The notes under the pieces were generated by a model. That model was not told the origin of the DNA and did no database searches. It saw only the letters and a program-made list of their open reading frames with translations. Of a stretch of 64,000 nt of DNA, positions 34,230 through 42,058 are shown in pieces (the first letter of the stretch is position 1; each line of letters begins with the position of its first letter). Origin of the DNA: Acidovorax sp. Leaf78 (GTDB lineage: Bacteria > Pseudomonadota > Gammaproteobacteria > Burkholderiales > Burkholderiaceae_C); the NCBI RefSeq assembly GCF_001422735.1, contig NZ_LMLZ01000020.1, positions 330,954-394,953 on the forward strand, given 5' to 3'. A program made the position numbers and the translations under genes.

Positions 34230-35125
34230 CCGCTGCCCCCGCCCTTGTCTCCCCGCCGTCACGCTTTGCGCAGTTCTATGCGCTGACCAAGCCGCGCGTG
34301 GTGCAGCTCATCGTGTTTTGCGCGCTCATCGGCATGGTGCTGGCGGTGCCGGGCATGCCCACGGCGGCGCAGTTCGGTCTGATGGTCATCGCCTGTCTGG
34401 GGGTGTGGCTGGTGGCCGGCGCGGCGGCGGCCTTCAACTGCATCGTGGAGCAGGGTATCGACGCCAAAATGAAGCGCACCGCCTGGCGCCCCACGGCCAA
34501 GGGCGAGCTGTCCAACGCCCAGACGCTGCTGTTTTCGGCCGCGCTGTGCGCAGCCGGCTCGCTGCTGCTCTACTTCTGGGTGAACCCGCTGACCATGTGG
34601 CTGACTTTCGCCACGTTCGTCGGCTATGCCGTGATCTACACGGTGATCCTCAAACCCCTCACGCCGCAGAACATCGTGATCGGCGGCGCGTCCGGCGCCA
34701 TGCCCCCGGTGCTGGGCTGGGCGGCCATGACGAACGATGTGGGCCCCGAGGCGCTGATCCTGTTCCTCATCATCTTCCTGTGGACGCCGCCGCACTTCTG
34801 GGCGCTGGCGCTGTACCGCGTGGAGGACTACCGCAAGTCCGGACTGCCCATGCTGCCCGTGACCCACGGCAACGAGTTCACGCGGCTGCAGGTGTTTTTG
34901 TACACGCTGATCCTGTTCGCTGGCTGCCTCATGCCCTTCGTGTACGGCATGAGCTCGTGGATCTACCTGGCGGCTGCGGTGGTGCTCAGCGCGGGCTTTT
35001 GCGGCTATGGCTTTGCGCTGTGGCGCAACTACTCGGACGCGCTGGCGCGCAAGACCTTCCGTTTTTCACTCATCCACCTGAGCGTGCTGTTCGCGGCGCT
35101 GCTGGTGGACCACTACGTGCTGTAA
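34226..35125 (+). CDS. ctaB: Protoheme IX farnesyltransferase (heme O synthase)
   Basis: UbiA-family prenyltransferase of 299 residues. The conserved aspartate-rich block [20 protein letters not shown], then RPTAKGELS, and the second block [29 protein letters not shown] mark heme O synthase (COX10/CtaB). It farnesylates heme B. ATG 34226 sits in ATGA with the ctaA stop. The open frame further upstream is a shadow of ctaA. Confidence 0.96.
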   Translation: MTAAPALVSPPSRFAQFYALTKPRVVQLIVFCALIGMVLAVPGMPTAAQFGLMVIACLGVWLVAGAAAAFNCIVEQGIDAKMKRTAWRPTAKGELSNAQTLLFSAALCAAGSLLLYFWVNPLTMWLTFATFVGYAVIYTVILKPLTPQNIVIGGASGAMPPVLGWAAMTNDVGPEALILFLIIFLWTPPHFWALALYRVEDYRKSGLPMLPVTHGNEFTRLQVFLYTLILFAGCLMPFVYGMSSWIYLAAAVVLSAGFCGYGFALWRNYSDALARKTFRFSLIHLSVLFAALLVDHYVL

Positions 35126-35130
35126 ATACC

Positions 35131-35742
35131 ATGCTCAAGAGAAATGCTCTCAAAACGATAGCTGTTGCCGCCCTGTCCATCAGCGGTGGCGGGCTTTTGA
35201 CGGCATGCACAGAGAAGAAGGCCGAGTTCCGCGGCGTGGACATCACCGGCGCAGACTATGCCCGTGACCTGCCCCTGACCGACCACAACGGCCAGCCGCG
35301 CCACATCAAGGACTTTGCCGGCAAGGTGGTGGTGGTGTTCTTCGGCTTCACGCAGTGTCCCGATGTCTGCCCCACGTCGATGCAGGAGCTGGCCGAGGTC
35401 AAGCAGATGCTGGGCAAGGACGGCGAGCGCCTGCAGGGCATCTTCGTCACGGTGGACCCGGAGCGCGACACCCCCGAAGTGCTCAAGGCCTACATGACCA
35501 ACTTCGACCCCAGCTTCCTGGCCCTGCGCGGCACGCCCGAAGAGCTGGCCGCCGTCGCCAAGGACTTCAAGATCTACTACAAGAAGGTCGACGGCAAGAC
35601 GCCCACGAGCTACACGATGGACCACTCCGCCGGCAGCTACGTGTACGACACGGCAGGGCGCCTGCGAGTCTACAACCGCTACGGCAGCGGCGCGCAGGCG
35701 CTGGCTTCGGACGTCAAGGCGCTCCTGGGCGAGGCGGCCTGA
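35131..35742 (+). CDS. SCO1/SenC-family copper chaperone lipoprotein
   Basis: Protein of 203 residues. The lipobox GGGLLTAC gives a lipidated Cys26. The thioredoxin-fold domain has the copper motif FTQCPDVCPTSM (Cys76, Cys80), and a later His in YTMDHSAG. It delivers copper to CuA of subunit II. It follows ctaB by 5 nt. Its signal-peptide coding stretch (35149-35202) resembles the dispersed ATAGCTGCT repeat. Confidence 0.93.
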   Translation: MLKRNALKTIAVAALSISGGGLLTACTEKKAEFRGVDITGADYARDLPLTDHNGQPRHIKDFAGKVVVVFFGFTQCPDVCPTSMQELAEVKQMLGKDGERLQGIFVTVDPERDTPEVLKAYMTNFDPSFLALRGTPEELAAVAKDFKIYYKKVDGKTPTSYTMDHSAGSYVYDTAGRLRVYNRYGSGAQALASDVKALLGEAA

Positions 35743-35814
35743 GCCGGGCGGGCTGCCCGCCTCCATCACCTCCATCGCCCCGCCACGCCTGCGTCGGCAG
35801 TGCGTCGCGAAACG

Positions 35815-35842
35815 ACAAAGGGCCCGCTTGCGGGCCCTTTGT
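35815..35842. terminator. Bidirectional terminator between sco and a Bug gene
   Basis: ACAAAGGGCCCGC (35815-35827) and GCGGGCCCTTTGT (35830-35842) form a perfect 13-bp stem with a TT spacer as loop. Short T-runs occur on both strands. It separates two convergent genes. Confidence 0.9.
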
Positions 35843-35869
35843 GATGGTCATGGGTGCACCCCAGTGCCT

Positions 35870-36928
35870 TTACTCAGCCTTGATGCCCCGCATGGCGATC
35901 ACACCGCCCAGCAGGTTGGTGTCGGCCTTGATGCGGTTGGCCAGGCCTTCGGGCGAGGTGCCCACCACCTGCCAGCCCTGCTGGAACAGCTTGCTGCGCA
36001 CATCCGGGCTGCGGGCGATCTCGCTGATCAGCGCCGCCACCTTGGCCTGGATGGGCTTGGGCATGGTGGCCGGGGCTGCGAAGGCGTTCCAGATTTCCAG
36101 GTTGAAGTTCGTGATGCCCGCTTCCGCGAGGCTCGGTACATCCGGCACCAGCGGGCTGCGGCCCGCGGACGTGACGCCGATGGCGCGCAGCTTGCCGGCC
36201 TTGACCTGGGCCTGGGCCAGGGCGGGCGGCAGCAGCGCCATCTGCAACTGGCCGCCCAGCATGGCCGTGGCTACCTGGGGATAGCCGGGGTAGGGCACGT
36301 GCACGGGGTTGATGTTGCTGCGCGACTTGAGCAGTTCGGTGCCGATGTGGCCGACCGTGCCCACGCCCGGCGTGCCGTAGCTCCACTTGTCGCCACCATT
36401 GCGGGCGGCCACGAAGAATTCGCGCGCATCGGCCGTTGCCGACACGCCCGGCTGGCTCACAGGCGCGGTCAGCACCAGCGGCGAGGTACCGATCAGGCTC
36501 AACGGCGCCAGGTCCTTGATCGGGTCGTAGGGCACGGCCGGATTGAGCATCTTGGCGATGGTCATGTTGCCGTTGATCATCAGGCCGATGGTGTGGTCGT
36601 CACGCGCCTTGGCCACCGCATCGGCACCGATGTTGCCACCCGCGCCCACCTTGTTCTCCACGATCACCGGCTGGCCCAGCGCTTTGGACAGGGGCTCGGC
36701 GATGGTGCGTGCCGTCAGGTCCGGGGAAGAGCCTGCGGGAAAGCCGACGATGATGCGCACCGGCTTGGTCGGCCAGGCCACGGATGCCGCAGCCGCAGCG
36801 GGAGCAGCCGCCGCCGCTGGTTTGGTGGCGGGCTTCTGGGCGGACTGCTGCGCTAGGGCCCAGGGTGACAGGGCGGCAAGCGCCAATGCCAGGGCGGCGC
36901 GGCGGGGAACAGGGCGTGACAAGAGCAT
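35870..36928 (-). CDS. Bug-family (TctC-like) solute-binding protein
   Basis: Protein of 352 residues. Signal peptide near ALALALAALSPWALAQQ, then an unusual Ala/Pro-rich linker (about residues 27-50), then the Bug core WPTKPVRIIVGFPAGSSPDL and VIVENKVGAGGNIGADA. The ligand is probably a carboxylate, unknown. ATG 36928 follows AAGGAG; the open frame upstream to 37048 overlaps a terminator and is not used. It is transcribed separately from rpoH, whose terminator lies just upstream. Confidence 0.88.
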   Translation of the reverse strand: MLLSRPVPRRAALALALAALSPWALAQQSAQKPATKPAAAAAPAAAAASVAWPTKPVRIIVGFPAGSSPDLTARTIAEPLSKALGQPVIVENKVGAGGNIGADAVAKARDDHTIGLMINGNMTIAKMLNPAVPYDPIKDLAPLSLIGTSPLVLTAPVSQPGVSATADAREFFVAARNGGDKWSYGTPGVGTVGHIGTELLKSRSNINPVHVPYPGYPQVATAMLGGQLQMALLPPALAQAQVKAGKLRAIGVTSAGRSPLVPDVPSLAEAGITNFNLEIWNAFAAPATMPKPIQAKVAALISEIARSPDVRSKLFQQGWQVVGTSPEGLANRIKADTNLLGGVIAMRGIKAE

Positions 36929-36963
36929 CTCCTTGGAATTATTCGTTCGGGAGGCTGGAATGG

Positions 36964-36988
36964 CAAAGGGCCCCGACGGGGCCCTTTG
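36964..36988 (-). terminator. rpoH terminator
   Basis: CAAAGGGCCCC, a GAC loop, then GGGGCCCTTTG, an 11-bp perfect stem. It lies about 75 nt past the rpoH stop and 36 nt before the start of the Bug gene on the same strand, so it isolates rpoH. Confidence 0.88.
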
Positions 36989-37061
36989 GTGTGTATACCA
37001 GCCGCGAAGCAGCGATGTTAACGCGCTACTTCGTGCTGCCGCTGGCAAACCGTGCGCATGC

Positions 37062-38003
37062 TTATGCGTATTCCGCCAGCGCCTTCTTCATCTTCTTCAT
37101 CGCAGCCACTTCGATCTGGCGGATGCGCTCAGCGCTGACTCCATAGACAGCAGCCAGTTCGTGCAGCGTCATGCCGCCCGAGCCGTCGTCGTTGACCTTG
37201 AGCCAGCGCTCTTCCACGATACGGCGGCTGCGGTCGTCCAGGCTTTCCAAGGCCGTGGCGATCCCATCGGTGGCCAGCGCGTCACGCTGGCGCGACTCGA
37301 TCATGGCGGTGGGCTCATGCGAAGCGTCGGCCAGGTAGGCGATGGGGCCGAACGCCTGTTCGCCGTCATCCGATGGAGCGGGGTCCAGCAACACGTCGCC
37401 GCCCGACATCCGGGTTTCCATCTCGATCACTTCTTCGCGCTTCACATTGAGCTGCGCGGCCACCGCGTTGATCTCGCTGTCCGACAGGGTGTCACGGTGC
37501 GTCGCAGCGTCGGCGGCTGCAGCGTCGGCCTTGAAACCCTGCTTCATGGACCGCAGGTTGAAGAATAGCTTGCGCTGGGCTTTGGTGGTGGCCACCTTCA
37601 CCATGCGCCAGTTCTTCAGGATGTATTCGTGGATCTCGGCCTTGATCCAGTGCATGGCGTAGCTCACCAGGCGCACGCCCTGTTCGGGGTCGAAACGCTT
37701 GACGGCCTTCATCAGGCCCACGTTGCCTTCCTGGATCAGGTCGCCGTGGGGCAGGCCATAGCCCAGGTACTGGCGAGCGATCGACACCACCAGGCGCAGG
37801 TGCGACATCACCAGGCGTCCGGCGGCATCCACGTCATTGTTGTCACGCAGTTGGCGGGCGTAGGTTTGCTCTTCCTCGGGGGTGAGCAGGGGCAAGCGGT
37901 TGACGGCCGAAATATAGGCGTCCAAATTGCCCAATGGGGGCACCAGCGCCCAGGGGTTGGAAGGCGCCAAAGTCGTCGTCGCGGTTCCATACTGAATGTT
38001 CAT
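37062..38003 (-). CDS. rpoH: RNA polymerase heat-shock sigma factor RpoH (sigma-32)
   Basis: Protein of 313 residues. It has the RpoH box QRKLFFNLRSMK, region 2 (LIQEGNVGLMKAVKRFDPEQ then GVRLVSYAMHWIKAEIHEYI), and region 4 (LHELAAVYGVSAERIRQIE). It directs RNA polymerase to heat-shock promoters. The start ATG (38003) has AAGGA upstream. A perfect CIRCE operator sits 32 nt upstream of the start codon, so transcription is probably repressed by HrcA. Its product is somewhat longer than E. coli RpoH (284). Confidence 0.96.
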   Translation of the reverse strand: MNIQYGTATTTLAPSNPWALVPPLGNLDAYISAVNRLPLLTPEEEQTYARQLRDNNDVDAAGRLVMSHLRLVVSIARQYLGYGLPHGDLIQEGNVGLMKAVKRFDPEQGVRLVSYAMHWIKAEIHEYILKNWRMVKVATTKAQRKLFFNLRSMKQGFKADAAAADAATHRDTLSDSEINAVAAQLNVKREEVIEMETRMSGGDVLLDPAPSDDGEQAFGPIAYLADASHEPTAMIESRQRDALATDGIATALESLDDRSRRIVEERWLKVNDDGSGGMTLHELAAVYGVSAERIRQIEVAAMKKMKKALAEYA

Positions 38004-38034
38004 TCCAGGAATCCTTTCCTCTAAGCCGTGAATA

Positions 38035-38061
38035 TTAGCACTCGTTCAGATCGAGTGCTAA
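38035..38061. promoter_or_regulatory. Perfect CIRCE (HrcA-binding) element upstream of rpoH
   Basis: TTAGCACTC (38035-38043), 9-nt spacer, GAGTGCTAA (38053-38061): exactly the CIRCE consensus TTAGCACTC-N9-GAGTGCTAA. It lies in the rpoH promoter region. HrcA binding is established knowledge for this motif; that it controls rpoH here is inferred from position. Confidence 0.93.
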
Positions 38062-38494
38062 ACCACAAGTTCCCTCTGGTTGTTCGTCCATGGTGCCATG
38101 GCCCGCATGACGTCGGGAGTAGGGCGGCATGCGTCGCGAGTGTCGGCCAATTCGCACGCAGGCCATTGATTCATATAGGATTAATGTGAGCTTTGATCCC
38201 ATCTAATGACTGCAAGTGACCTCCAATAGGCGCGGTCATTGCTGCAAATGATGCAGCTAACCGCCCGCATTTTTGGTGATTCTTGCGTCGGCTATCTGCA
38301 ATTCAGCGTGGGAAACGATTGTTGCCATTTACAGAACAGTCAGTTCGCGACCGGACGGTTTTTCTTTGAACACCACCGGCGTACAGTTCAAACCATCGAT
38401 GAGCCGAACCCGCAAGGCGACTCACCGAGCCCGGTTCAAGAATTGTTTTGTCCCGGCTTTATTGAGACGCTTTTTAACTTCAAGGACTTTCATC
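38062..38494. other. 433-bp leader/intergenic region before the DUF4148 genes
   Basis: No gene could be supported on either strand. The region is AT-richer than average (for example around 38170-38280). It must carry the rpoH-side promoter sequences and the promoter of the first DUF4148 gene. I see no confident -10/-35 pair, riboswitch or terminator. A long untranslated leader or a small RNA is possible but not shown. Confidence 0.5.
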
Positions 38495-38782
38495 ATGAAC
38501 AACACCGCACGCTTCCTCTCCATCGCCGCCGTTGCCGCTTTCGCTTCCTTCGGTGCACAAGCCGACGAAGCCGACGCTTCGCAATACGTGTCCAAGTTCG
38601 AAACCAACCGCACCCGCGCCGAAGTGGCTGCAGAAGCTGCCACCGTCGCCCAGAACCGCAGCATCGAGCCAGCAGGTTCGCGCGTCGTGACCTCCAAGTC
38701 CACCGCTGATCGCGCTGCCGTGCGTGCCCAGGCTGCCGACGCTGTGCGCACCGGCCAGATCCCTTCGGGTGAGCAGGGTTGA
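38495..38782 (+). CDS. DUF4148 secreted peptide (copy 1)
   Basis: Protein of 95 residues with a signal peptide (LSIAAVAAFASFGAQADEAD, cleavage near AQA). The mature part repeats the DUF4148 pattern TRAEVAAEAATVAQNRSIEP then AGSRVVTSKSTADRAAVRAQ. Such small periplasmic proteins are abundant in Burkholderiales and of unknown function. It is followed at 93 bp by a close paralogue. Confidence 0.85.
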   Translation: MNNTARFLSIAAVAAFASFGAQADEADASQYVSKFETNRTRAEVAAEAATVAQNRSIEPAGSRVVTSKSTADRAAVRAQAADAVRTGQIPSGEQG

Positions 38783-38817
38783 TCTGAATCCAATCGATTC
38801 AGCGTCCCGTATCACTG

Positions 38818-38831
38818 AGTACCTAGGTACT
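38818..38831. promoter_or_regulatory. Perfect 14-bp palindrome AGTACCTAGGTACT between the DUF4148 genes
   Basis: The sequence is its own reverse complement over 14 bp. It lies 45 bp before the start of the second DUF4148 gene, where an operator would sit. No known regulator consensus is recognised. It could also be a chance palindrome; the expectation for a perfect 14-mer in a 64-kb window is only a few. Confidence 0.5.
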
Positions 38832-38875
38832 TTCGATCCTCATCTTTATTCACCCGATTGCACAGGAGTTCCATC

Positions 38876-39169
38876 ATGAACAAGACCGCACGTTTCCTCT
38901 CCATCGCCGCTGTGTCCGCTTTCGCTGCCTTTGGCGCCCACGCTGACGAAGCCGATGCTTCGCAGTTCGCTGCCAAGTTCGACACCAACCGCACCCGTGC
39001 CGAAGTGGCTGCAGAAGCCACCAGCGTGGCCCAGACCCGCAGCATCGAACCCGCAGGCTCCCGCGTGGTGACTTACAAGTCCACCGCTGATCGCGCTGCC
39101 GTGCAGGCCCAGGCTGCCCAGGCTCTGCGCGCAGGCCAGATCTCGTCGGGCGAAATCAGCGCGATGTAA
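38876..39169 (+). CDS. DUF4148 secreted peptide (copy 2)
   Basis: Protein of 97 residues, same layout as copy 1: signal peptide with LSIAAVSAFAAFGAHADEAD, then TRAEVAAEATSVAQTRSIEP and AGSRVVTYKSTADRAAVQAQ. By eye about three quarters of positions match copy 1, so this is a tandem duplication. GGAG ribosome site. A hairpin terminator follows. Confidence 0.85.
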   Translation: MNKTARFLSIAAVSAFAAFGAHADEADASQFAAKFDTNRTRAEVAAEATSVAQTRSIEPAGSRVVTYKSTADRAAVQAQAAQALRAGQISSGEISAM

Positions 39170-39196
39170 TGGCTGGGCTCTGGCCCCGCTGACAAG

Positions 39197-39220
39197 AAAG
39201 GCGCCTCGGGCGCTTTTTTT
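39197..39220 (+). terminator. Terminator after the DUF4148 pair
   Basis: GCGCC (39201-39205), a 3-nt loop, GGCGC (39209-39213), flanked by AAA/TTT pairs, then seven T in a row. It ends the DUF4148 transcript. Confidence 0.85.
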
Positions 39221-39281
39221 GTGGCTATGCGCACTGTGCGCCGCCGGGCGCTGGCCGGGGGCAAAGCTTGCGAGGTGCAAA

Positions 39282-41939
39282 TCAGCCAGGCAACGATGAT
39301 TCGCGCGCCTGCCGCTCGAACACATCGAGCGCCAGCGGCCTCCCGAACAAGTAGCCCTGAAAAGACCTGCAGCCGTGCGCCAGCAGAAACTCATGGTGCG
39401 CCGTGGTCTCCACCCCTTCGGCGATCACGTCCAGCCCCAGGCTGTCCGCCAGCGCAATGATCGAACGCGCAATCGCTGCGTCGTTGGGCTCCTGCAGTAC
39501 CCCGCGCACAAAGCCCTGGTCGATCTTGATCTGGTCCAGTGGCAGGCGCTTGAGGTAGCTCAGCGACGAATAGCCCGTGCCGAAATCGTCCAGCGAAAAG
39601 CCCACGCCGTGGGCTTTCAGGGCGCGCATGGTGGCGATCACGCTGTCCACGTTGTCCAGCAGCAGGCTCTCGGTCAGCTCGAGCTTGATGCGCGTGGGGT
39701 CCGCCCCCGTGTCCTGCAGCAGCTGCAGCACCTGGGCCACAAAGTCGTCCTGCAAGAACTGCCGCGCGCTCACGTTGATGGCCAGCGCCAGCCGGGCCAG
39801 GGCAGGGTCCTCGCGCCAGAGCGCCTGCTGGCGCAGTGCGGTCTGCATCACCCAATGGCCCAGCGGCACGATCTGGCCGGACTCCTCGGCCTGCGCAATG
39901 AACTCCGCTGGCGGCACCATGCCGCGCACCGGGTGCATCCAGCGCACCAGGGCTTCGGCGCCGATGACGTGCCCGCGGCTGTCCACCTGCGGCTGGTACA
40001 GCAGCACAAACTGCGATTGCCGCAGGCCCGCATGCAGTTCGGCTTCCAGCTGGGCGCGGCGGTTCACCGCCTGCTGCATGTCGGGGTCGAAAAACCGCAG
40101 GGTGTTGCGCCCGGCGTCCTTGGCGCGGTACATCGCCATGTCTGCCTGTTTGAGCACTTCGTCCACCGAGTCCTGGTGGCCCCGCAGCAGCGTGATCCCG
40201 ATGCTGGCCGAAAAATGGTGCTCGTGGCCTGCCAGGACCGAGGGTTGGCGCAACTGGGCCAGGATCAGCTCGCCCAGCGTGCGGGCTTGCGCGGCGGCTT
40301 CGGCCGCATCGCTGCTCAGGGCCTGCAGCACCACCACGAACTCGTCGCCGCCCAGGCGCGCCACGGTGTCCTGTTCGCGCACGCAGCGGCGCAGCTGCTC
40401 GGACACTTCCCTGAGCAGCAGGTCGCCCACCTCGTGCCCGCGGGTGTCGTTCAGTGTCTTGAAGTTATCCAGGTCCACAAAAAGCACCGCCGTGGTCAGG
40501 CCCGAACGCGCGCCGCTGGCCAGCACCTGCTGCAGACGGTCCACCAGCAGGCGCCGGTTGGGCAACTGGGTCAATGCGTCGTAGAACGCCAGGTACCGCG
40601 CCTCGTCTTCGGCCGCCTTGCGCCCCGAGATGTCGATGTCGATGCAGAACATCTCGGCCGGCTGCCCCGGCACCTGGATGTAGGCGTGGCTGGAAAACAC
40701 GTGCACGGGCGTGCCGTCTTTGCGCCGCAATTGCAGCTCGCCCGCGGGGATGGCCTCGCCGGTGGCGAACATCTGTTGCACGTTGCCGCGCACCACCTCG
40801 CGCATCGGCGGCGGGATGATCAGGTCCAGCAGGTTGCTGCCCAGCGCCTCTTCGGCCGTGTAGCCATACAGGTGCTCGGAAGCCTTGTTCCAGTAGCTCG
40901 TGGTGCCGTCCGCCAGGTAGCCCTGCACCGAGATGGATGGGATGTTGCGCAGCAGCGAACGAAAGCGCAGCTCCGACTCGCGCAGCGCGCTTTCGGCCTG
41001 CTTGCGGTGGGTGATGTCGCGCGCAAGAAAGGCCACGGCCGCCAGCCCACCCACCTTCACGCCCAGTGGCTGCGTCCGGCCTTCGAAATGCCGCAGCCCC
41101 GACTGCGTCTGCATCTCGTACTCCATGCTGTGGGTCTGGCCCGATTGCAGCGTGTCGGTCACCAGCCGCAGAAAGCGGTCTGCCTGCGCGGCAGGCAGCA
41201 CGTCGTGCAGGCGTTTGCCGATCAGCTGTGCAGGGCTGGCCGCGAGCGATGCATCGTCGGACGACAGCACTTCCACATAGCGCCCCTGCGCATCGAGCAC
41301 CAGCAGCACATCCGGGATCGCATGCGCAATGGCACGCAGCCGGGCGGCGCTGCCGGCCAGGGCAAGCTCGGTGGCCAAGCGCTGCTCCACGTCGCGCAGC
41401 AGCAGGCCCAGCGCCACTGTGGCAGGAGTAAAGGTCAGCAAAAAGGGCAGAGCCAGCGTCTCGTTCACCCGCGCCACCGCGGCGGGCGGCAGCCACTGGA
41501 ACACGCCGAGCAGCGCCACATGCACCAGCAGCCCGAACAGGGCCAGCGGAAGCAGGTTCACGCTCAGGCGCCCGCGCGTGCGCGCTTCGCGGTAAAGCAG
41601 CCCCAGCACCGTGCACAGCGCGATGCTGGCCAGGCCGACCTCGGTACCGCCACCGCCCAGCCACAGCCGGCCCGCAGCAGCCATGGCGGCGGCAATGCAG
41701 GCCACCAGGGGGCCGCCGAACAGGCCCGCCATGCTGAGCACCACCGAGCGTGCGTCGAAGATCACCCCTGGCATCAACACCACCGGAGTCAGCATGCCGA
41801 CCACGCAGATGCCGCCAAACAAGACCCCGGAGACGGCCTGTCCGGTCAACGGATGATGGCGCCACAGCCGGATGCTAGTGCTGTGCAGAAAACACAGAGC
41901 CAGCAGCAGGGCGAGACCTTTGACCAGCTCAATGAACAT
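39282..41939 (-). CDS. 5TM-LYT/PAS/PAS/GGDEF/EAL cyclic-di-GMP protein
   Basis: Protein of 885 residues. Residues about 1-185 form a 5TMR-LYT-type sensor (the MPGVIFDARSVVLSMAGLFG block). Two PAS domains follow (about 195-315 and 322-445), then GGDEF (GGDEF at 530-534) and EAL (EALVRW at 662-667). The canonical GGDEF and EAL residues are present, so both activities look possible, though many tandem proteins use one. It is transcribed alone. The 5TM-LYT sensor is otherwise known from LytS-type kinases. Confidence 0.92.
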   Translation of the reverse strand: MFIELVKGLALLLALCFLHSTSIRLWRHHPLTGQAVSGVLFGGICVVGMLTPVVLMPGVIFDARSVVLSMAGLFGGPLVACIAAAMAAAGRLWLGGGGTEVGLASIALCTVLGLLYREARTRGRLSVNLLPLALFGLLVHVALLGVFQWLPPAAVARVNETLALPFLLTFTPATVALGLLLRDVEQRLATELALAGSAARLRAIAHAIPDVLLVLDAQGRYVEVLSSDDASLAASPAQLIGKRLHDVLPAAQADRFLRLVTDTLQSGQTHSMEYEMQTQSGLRHFEGRTQPLGVKVGGLAAVAFLARDITHRKQAESALRESELRFRSLLRNIPSISVQGYLADGTTSYWNKASEHLYGYTAEEALGSNLLDLIIPPPMREVVRGNVQQMFATGEAIPAGELQLRRKDGTPVHVFSSHAYIQVPGQPAEMFCIDIDISGRKAAEDEARYLAFYDALTQLPNRRLLVDRLQQVLASGARSGLTTAVLFVDLDNFKTLNDTRGHEVGDLLLREVSEQLRRCVREQDTVARLGGDEFVVVLQALSSDAAEAAAQARTLGELILAQLRQPSVLAGHEHHFSASIGITLLRGHQDSVDEVLKQADMAMYRAKDAGRNTLRFFDPDMQQAVNRRAQLEAELHAGLRQSQFVLLYQPQVDSRGHVIGAEALVRWMHPVRGMVPPAEFIAQAEESGQIVPLGHWVMQTALRQQALWREDPALARLALAINVSARQFLQDDFVAQVLQLLQDTGADPTRIKLELTESLLLDNVDSVIATMRALKAHGVGFSLDDFGTGYSSLSYLKRLPLDQIKIDQGFVRGVLQEPNDAAIARSIIALADSLGLDVIAEGVETTAHHEFLLAHGCRSFQGYLFGRPLALDVFERQARESSLPG

Positions 41940-42058
41940 GGGCCTTCCACACGTTTTCTTCTGGACGGAAAAGGTCCATCATGGGGGAATAACCGTGATC
42001 CGTAAACGTGAAAATGGCCCCGGCAAGGGGCCATGGCGCGCCGTGGAGGCTGCCGGAT

